A stretch of 64,000 bases of DNA. It comes from Pelodera strongyloides (Eukaryota; Nematoda; Chromadorea; Rhabditida; Rhabditidae). This document shows, piece by piece, positions 58,201-64,000 of the stretch. The notes under the pieces were generated by a model, which saw only the letters and a list, made by a program, of their open reading frames with translations, was not told the origin of the DNA and did not search any database. The position numbers and the translations under genes are program-made. Each line of letters begins with the position of its first letter. The stretch's first letter is position 1. The stretch spans positions 103,501 to 167,500 of the forward strand of contig JAANDG010000131.1 in NCBI GenBank assembly GCA_036852015.1. The letters are read 5' to 3'.

Positions 58201-61200
58201 AAAATGTTGTGGCTCGGATATGTAAATAAGGCGTCACACATACAGAAAACAAAACTAAATCCCTAGGCGAAGGTTTATGTGTTCCGTTTGTAAAGCGAAC
58301 TAACAGCCGGTTTTTAAAACGCATATCTAGTGACTGTATTCCTATGTATTCATGCACAGTGGGGTCGATTTTTGTGTGCACGTAATGCATATATTTGCAG
58401 TTATTTGACATTCGTTTCATAAACCGGCCGTTAGTTCGCTTTAAATGTCGACTATCTGTTCATGTATTATCCACTTCAAGCATGTATTCAATGGTTACTG
58501 TAATGACGGACTACGGTAGCCACTTACCGGTTATTAGACTGTCCAGTTTGGTTTCCGCACTTTCGCCCGCATTTGTACACGTTCGTTCCTCTTCGGATAC
58601 GGTCGACTCACTGCTGCGCTCCGAGTTTTTCACCTACAGTACATTATTCCGCTTTATTAATTTATCGATCGATAATAGGAGCTACCCTCATGGGAAAACA
58701 AAAGCCCCGATTTCGCCCCGATCAAGTCCCTCAAAAAATCATCGGACCTTGATCGGGGCGAAATCGGGGTTTTCACTTTCCTGTGATATATCCATATAGC
58801 TGCTTATCAATTATCGATTATTAGTGCTTGGGTGTGTGTTCTGTTCAGCCAGCAAATGGTAGCTATGCCACAAAATCATTTTGATCAAATACTGTACATC
58901 AGATTCACAAAGCCAGAAATTCAAGTTTTAGGGAATACGAATATAATTATCCCCGTACCTTGGGAGTTTTTCCATTTTTCACCGCAATTTTTGGCGTTGA
59001 ATCTGTTTTGACGAGAACAGGCGGAGGAAAAGGGGCCTGAAATTAGTATTAGACATTGATAGTTGAGTTTATATTGTAATTAGTTAAAAGTGGCGGTGAC
59101 GTAGGTTTCAATACTATAATGATTAGAAATTGACATGACTATGCACCAGTGGCCGTGTGCACTTTCCCTTCCAGGTTGGGAGAATTTTCTCTACGCGTCG
59201 CTGATTCGCGTGATATTTCTCTTTCTCTAGTTGTAAGCTCCCATTAGGGCATACGGTCACAGAAGACACACAACTATGGATAGTGCCTAAGAATTCTTAC
59301 CTTATTCTTTTTCAAAATCAACGGTGCGTTCTTGTCGGCGTCGACGTGCACCGCCTCGTTAACGCCGCGATGAATCGTGCGGCGATCCCGTTCGCGTTTG
59401 AACCTGAACTTAGGAAGTTATGACAACGTGACCAAAGTTCAATCCTATCCCCACCCCGTGTTTGTTTGCTTGAGCTGTTTTCAAAACGAGGGTGACTTGG
59501 TCTGGGAGGAATGCACGCCCTGAGGCCGTATTCACCAACACACAGGAAGCTCTGAATCTTTCCTTCTGCTCTCGCGCTCTCTACGCATAGCTCCCTGGGG
59601 AGGCCAGGGAGGGCTCCCTGGGTGTTGGTGAATATGGCCTCTGATATGACTCATGTATTATATCCTTGATGAGTCGAGTTCCAGTCCCCAACGCTCCCCA
59701 AACGTGATAAATATATAAAATCATAAATAAGAGCAAACCTCCTCTTCGCGGCTCGCATAATCTTCCAGTACACGCAAATGATCGCACATAACGGGATGTA
59801 GAAAGCGGTCGCAGTGGAGAAAACCTGGAATATTCGAAATTATATTCTACCAGACGGCTATCCCCCTGAGGCGACTAATCAGGAGGTCCTACTAAAATGG
59901 TACTTACATGAAGCGTCTGAAAAGTATCTTCCAAGTTTATGTAGTGAAATATGATAGGCGATAGTGCTTATGTTGAAGAGTTGCGAAAGGGGGCTACTTT
60001 TACCAAACGCCTGAAACGTAGAATTCCTTTCGTTAACACAAACAAAAAAGTAAACTCTTCTCCTTTATATAATAAGATGATATCAGATCTAGAAATTTAT
60101 TCCAAATCTCATAAACCAATTATAATTACATACTATCCAACTGTCCTAGGCAATCTCAATTTAATGTATGAGTTGCCCGTGAAGGTGTATGGTAGATGAA
60201 ATTATTTTGTTTGTTTAAAGCGATATAGCACGTGGTTTTGGAATTAGACACAAGCAAAAAAACATGTGCATCAGTCTACTTGTGCACTGAACAACGGCTA
60301 CAATACTATACGTTTCAACCACAACTCAAAAGATGCGCTAAGTTTGTCAACACGTTGGTTCTCCTTGGATAACAATAAAACATAAACATTAAATCGAAAT
60401 ATCGGCCGGTTTCTGAAACGCATCTGAATTTTCACGTATTTGTGCTAATTTGCTCGAATTTACTCGATTTTTTATTCTAATTTGTCTTCATTTGCATAGG
60501 CTGCATAAGAATGCGTTTCTACTCGGTGTTCCAAAAACCGGCCGGCATTTCGCTTTAACCTTATAATATTATCAGCCCCCTATGTTAAACTAGCGTTAAG
60601 TGGAAAACCAATGTTTAACTTGTGCCCCTGGTCTTCATCCCAAAACCATAAATCCTCAAGCATTGTGGGAAACATGGAAATTATTGGCCTTTTTTGTGGC
60701 AACCTCATCTTGAATCAAAAAGTTCTCAACTTCGGGAAAACGTCCATCTCGAACTGTTTTCCTTATAAAGTATCCCCAAGTGAGCAACAAAATGTACCGA
60801 AAAGGGGCAAAAACAATCATAAAGAACGGAAAGTTTGCTGCGGTAGGTAGCATATACATTATGGGAAAAATGACTGATGGCTGTCTAGAGGGAGAGGCCT
60901 TTTTCTATGCAAATTTAGAATCATAATGGTGCCTTGGGGACCTGTGGCTGTATAAGTCTAGGACCACTTTAGCTTATCGATGTGACAAATGCAAGTACCA
61001 ATGGTGTACCAATGCGAACCTTTTTTTCCGGTTGAAATGTGAAAACAGTGTTTTATGCTTTCCATAGTCCATGGATGGTTGAATAATTATCCCCAAATCC
61101 ATTTTGATAATTAATTAAAAAATAACAAAAGGTATATATCCCTTATTTTGCAACCATTGGTAATTATTTTTGCGCAGAATTTTTTTTAGGATTTGGCATC

Positions 61201-62984
61201 CACCCCCACGCAAACATTTTTGAAACCGCAGGAGCAAAAAACCTCTTCTCCAGCTCGAAATGAGCATATTAATCACGAAATAGGGGTTGAAAGAGCGCAC
61301 ACGCGAGTACATGAGATGAATAATTTAGCCGAATGACATTTTGGTTTTATAAGACTAGAGAAGGTGGGTGTAAAAATCAGATTGAATTACTACGGTAGGC
61401 AGTTAAATAGGATTTAAAGGTATAGGAAAATAAACAGAATTACTAAACGATAGGGGTGGGTGGACATGAATCATGGTTGTGAAGTATTAAAGCTCAAAAG
61501 TCGTACATAAATCACAAGCTTACATTAGAACAAGGCCGACACTGGCTAGCCTGACAGTGATAGTGTCTAAGAATTCGGTGTTTCTTTAAATTTAAGCGTA
61601 ATCGTAGTAAACCAATTATTATATATAAACGCTTTCATAAAGTGACGCATACTACAAGTAAGCAGATAACGAAGCGCATGCTACAAGCTAGAAGTTTCAA
61701 TAAATTCGTACAGCACTAAACTACAAATACAAACTACAAAGTACAAAAAGTGTCACACACTTGATAGCTGATCTGCTGTGATATTAGACAGACGTGGTTG
61801 ACCTCAACCCGCATCTCGAACTCCTCATCTTTCCAGCCGGCCACCGGAGCCAAACTGAATTATAAGTTTGTAAATAAATTGGCATTTTGGACAAGTATCG
61901 GCATCTGAGTTAAAGCGAAATACGGGCCGCTTTTTGAAACATATCGATTAGACCAGCATTCTTATGCAGCTTATGCAAATGAACATAAATTAGGATAAAA
62001 AATCGAGCTAAACTCGAGCAAATTAACATAAATATGTAAGAATTCAGTTGTCCAGGATGCGTTTCAAAAACCGGCTGGTATTTCGCTTTCAGTTCTTCGG
62101 GCACATTGATAGGCTTGGCATAGGCACTACATACTACAAATGATGGCTCATCCAGTGGTTTCTTGGGGTGGGTTAACTCACAATCAGAGTATTTTGTGCT
62201 TTATTGATTGCGCTTTTCACACCTATTCGTTTCTGAAATCGGTCATCTAGTTTAAAGCTGACCATGAATTTGCCGCAGACTGATCAGTCATCTTTAAAAA
62301 CACGGCCATACCAAACCCCATACTCACCTTATCAACAGCGAAACTGTCCAAATGACGAGCAACATGCCAAAGATACGCCGCGGTGTTCGATTTTGTACAT
62401 AGCAAATATCCGTAATTGACCAGTACCTGAAACGCGATGTATTTTTTCTCACGGAACAAACAAAACTCAACAATAAGCCTAAAGAGGCTAAAGCTTTTCG
62501 TTAACTAGGGATGATGCTTTTAAGCTTATGTATACCTAATAAGGCTGTCATCGGTGCGTGAGCCTACTCTCGGACTTGAACACATAAGCCGATGAGCTTG
62601 AAGCGAAATACTGGCCGGTTTTTGAAACACATGGAGTACACCAGCATCTTATGCAGCTTATGCAAATGACCACAAATTCGAATAAAAAATCGAGTTAAAA
62701 TCGAGCAAATTAACATAAATACGTGAGAATTCAGTTGTCCACAAGGCGTTTCAAAGACCGGCCGGTATTTCGCTTTAAACGTCAACAGGCCTAAAGGTGA
62801 GCCTATTCTGCCTGAACATGTGCAACTTCCCCCACCTGTCCAGCGCAATAGCCACCAAATGTAGAATACTGGCCGTGCATACGAGCACGTCGACGGAAAT
62901 CCAGAAATCACATAACGTGACTCCTAACGTCCACTCTCCCGTCACAGTGAACCAGGCTCCCAGCGGAGTGACGATGCAGCCAAC
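55207..62984 (-). CDS. 5-HT1-type serotonin receptor (GPCR), 5' end not found
   Basis: Exons: 62836-62984, 62328-62426, 61761-61854, 59739-59824, 59301-59403, 58959-59036, 58528-58633, 56407-56541, 55604-55708, 55207-55316. All phases agree; 354 residues are visible. TM2-3: [12 protein letters not shown] and [20 protein letters not shown] with the amine-binding Asp, then [20 protein letters not shown]. Loop 2: AGWKDEEF...[10 protein letters not shown] with the disulfide Cys. TM5: [20 protein letters not shown]. Loop 3 is long, Ser/Lys/Arg-rich and spread over five exons. TM6: [22 protein letters not shown]7: [20 protein letters not shown], with the short tail [18 protein letters not shown], Ser-Thr and then Ala in TM5, and a short tail fit Gi-coupled 5-HT1 receptors best; other amine receptors are less likely. 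TM1 and the N terminus are not visible up to 64000. Confidence 0.92.
55730..56400. repeat. CT-rich tract filling a receptor intron
   Basis: Nearly 0.65 kb of ctctct broken by cagttctctc and aagttctctc variants. On the receptor's strand this is a GA-rich purine tract running from next to the donor (56406) to just before the acceptor at 55709. Confidence 0.9.
56832..56970. repeat. Inverted-repeat element, reverse copy of 48294-48425
   Basis: Ends gaggccatattcaccactc and gagtggtgaatatggcctc, with ccccatggggaattccc inside. Lies in the receptor intron between 56541 and 58528. A half copy is at about 57990-58052. Confidence 0.75.
57427..57609. repeat. Worn family 1 MITE (receptor intron)
   Basis: taaagcgaactggtagccgg at the left and accggccggtattttgccgg at the right. 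The TTAA ends have decayed. Confidence 0.7.
57610..58288. other. Receptor intron sequence, nothing coding
   Basis: No exon needed here by phase. A short open stretch at 57714-57914 has no family resemblance and no in-phase partners. Confidence 0.5.
58289..58444. repeat. Family 1-related MITE (receptor intron)
   Basis: taaagcgaactaacagccgg and ccggccgttagttcgcttta are inverted. The arm is a variant (agcgaactaac) of the main family. It ends 83 bp from the exon starting at 58528. Confidence 0.75.
58689..58792. repeat. Compact MITE with catgggaaaac ends (receptor intron)
   Basis: Arms aaagccccgatttcgccccg and cggggcgaaatcggggtttt are inverted, with a short centre. It is the unexpanded relative of 29488-29825. 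Confidence 0.8.
59522..59643. repeat. Inverted-repeat element ending in TATTCACCAACA (receptor intron)
   Basis: gaggccgtattcaccaacac and gtgttggtgaatatggcctc form the ends. Same family as 7899-8037, with an intact outer gaggcc. Confidence 0.8.
60389..60558. repeat. Palindromic MITE, family 1 (receptor intron)
   Basis: TTAA at both ends; arms aatcgaaatatcggccgg and ccggccggcatttcgctt. Confidence 0.85.
60559..61760. other. Receptor intron, no exon needed
   Basis: The minus-strand frame at 60656-60859 encodes a hydrophobic stretch, but the receptor exons on either side join in phase without it. Nothing else stands out. Confidence 0.5.
61910..62090. repeat. Palindromic MITE, family 1 (receptor intron)
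   Basis: Left TTAA intact; right arm ends gtatttcgctttc, where TTAA has decayed. Confidence 0.8.
62597..62778. repeat. Palindromic MITE, family 1 (receptor intron)
   Basis: Left end tgaagcgaaatactggccgg, right end ccggccggtatttcgctttaa. Ends 57 bp from the exon boundary at 62836. Confidence 0.85.
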
Positions 62985-63752
62985 CTGGAATGAGTTACCT
63001 ACAGTTAGAGGCAATACATCGCAAGTTCGGTCCCCCGTACCACCTGTAGTTTTGCCGACAAGGTTGGAGGAACATATCAGGATTGGTGATGAAGTTGGCT
63101 TAGTTAATTTGTTTTGTATTCTCTAGCCGGATGATATGTAGCTTCCGGTTAGCGTTATGGTAGCAATGATAACATGTTATTATTACTTACATTTCTCTTC
63201 ACTGTTTTTCAATTACGTAAAGTGTTTCAGAAAGTAAAGTGCTTCCGTAAGTATTTCCTGTCCAATTATGAATTCCGGAAGTTTCCAAAGCTGTATCAAT
63301 AAGCTTTTTTCAATAATTTGCTCAAATACAATTAGTCCTAGGAGAGCTCCCCCAGAATGTACTCCGCTATTTAATAACACTGGGAATAAACTTTTTCGTG
63401 TGCCCGAGTAGCCATACCAGAAATTGAATGCTAATAAATCAGTGATTTTTGAGCAATTGCCCTAGAGTTATTAAGGGCGGAATTGAACAAGCTCATTAAG
63501 CGTACACCCTAAGCTAAGAAAGTAGCGTCATCCTTATGAAAAGGACCAAAGTCAGAAAATAATTGGAAAAATTGGCGATGTCTTGGTCAAGATTCTCTCT
63601 CTCTCTCTCTCTCGCTATCTCTCTCTCCCTCGCTCTCTCTTTCTTCCTATTCTATACTTCTCACAGGTTATTTCCCTCTCTAGCTTTCTCGCTCTGTCTC
63701 TCCTCTCTCTGATATCAGGATTAGAGTGAATTAGTGTCTTCTCTCCTCGGTT

Positions 63753-63786
<34 letters not shown>

Positions 63787-64000
63787 CTACGATAGCTTGA
63801 CAATCAAAAATAGACCCCCTATCGGTCGTTTTAGGACGAATTCGAACATTTGACATCCTCATCGTAATAGCTAGCATCAGTACTGGCGGCTCATAGAAAA
63901 TTCAATTGTTTCGGAATTTCCAACAAGTCTTTATTTGGCTTTTTTTCCCTCGGAAACGCCATTTTTGAGTGATGCACCCGTTGAGATAAAGCCCATGTAA
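62985..64000. other. Upstream intron of the receptor, no exon recognised
   Basis: No TM1/TM2-like exon was found on the minus strand. CT tracts lie at about 63593-63650 and 63757-63785. Confidence 0.5.

Noticed and set aside
60656..60859. Hydrophobic minus-strand frame resembling a membrane segment of the receptor
   Set aside because: The exons at 61761-61854 and 59739-59824 join in phase and the latter encodes a textbook TM5, so this stretch is not needed and lacks the TM5 proline motif.

Overview
The window reads as nuclear DNA of an invertebrate, most likely a nematode. Genes are split into many small exons with short introns and T-rich TTTCAG-type 3' splice sites. A degenerate interstitial array of the nematode telomere hexamer (TTAGGC)n lies at 54866-54917. 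DNA between genes is AT-rich and packed with small inverted-repeat transposons, CT/GA microsatellites and LINE fragments. Very few of the long open frames are genes; the models below were built exon by exon from splice sites, reading phase and family motifs, without database searches.

Four gene models have good support or are strongly coherent. (1) PIGX (35230-37614, minus, six exons, 252 aa) is an ER membrane subunit of GPI mannosyltransferase I. (2) A MAGUK p55-type scaffold gene (44112-52821, plus, 18 exons, 566 aa) has L27, PDZ, SH3 and guanylate-kinase-like domains in order. (3) A 5-HT1-type serotonin receptor (55207-62984, minus, ten exons visible) runs from TM2 to the C terminus; its first exon(s) lie outside the window or were not recognised. 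(4) An unrecognised, apparently secreted protein (18132-22248, plus) has a downstream duplicated block of exons (26079-27756). Weaker candidates are a lysine-rich orphan (30066-30989) and two phased exons at 13132-13606.

Layout: 1-7714 is repeats without a gene. 7715 to about 17058 is copy A of a segmental duplication whose copy B is 34277 to about 44622. Both copies carry PIGX head-to-head with the first MAGUK exons. In copy A, PIGX has lost its ATG and has a 7-nt frameshifting insertion, and the MAGUK part stops after two exons; copy B is intact. 18.0-27.8 kb holds the unrecognised secreted gene, its duplicated exon block and two 5'-truncated LINEs between the blocks. 28-34 kb is a possible LTR, inverted-repeat elements, the orphan gene, a decayed tandem array and a LINE 3' end. 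44.1-63 kb holds the MAGUK and receptor genes, converging tail to tail.

Mobile DNA: at least five families of short palindromic elements begin with TTAAAG and sit in TTAA target sites, as expected of non-autonomous piggyBac-like elements. A separate 4.75-kb element (39102-43852) has about 80-bp inverted ends made of GGTCCGCG units and an 8-bp target duplication; the intact site in copy A proves the insertion. No transposase was recognised. The most unusual signals are a 40-bp minisatellite that copies a 3' splice site of the MAGUK GK domain, and a duplicated exon pair that is about two-thirds identical while its flanking introns are identical.
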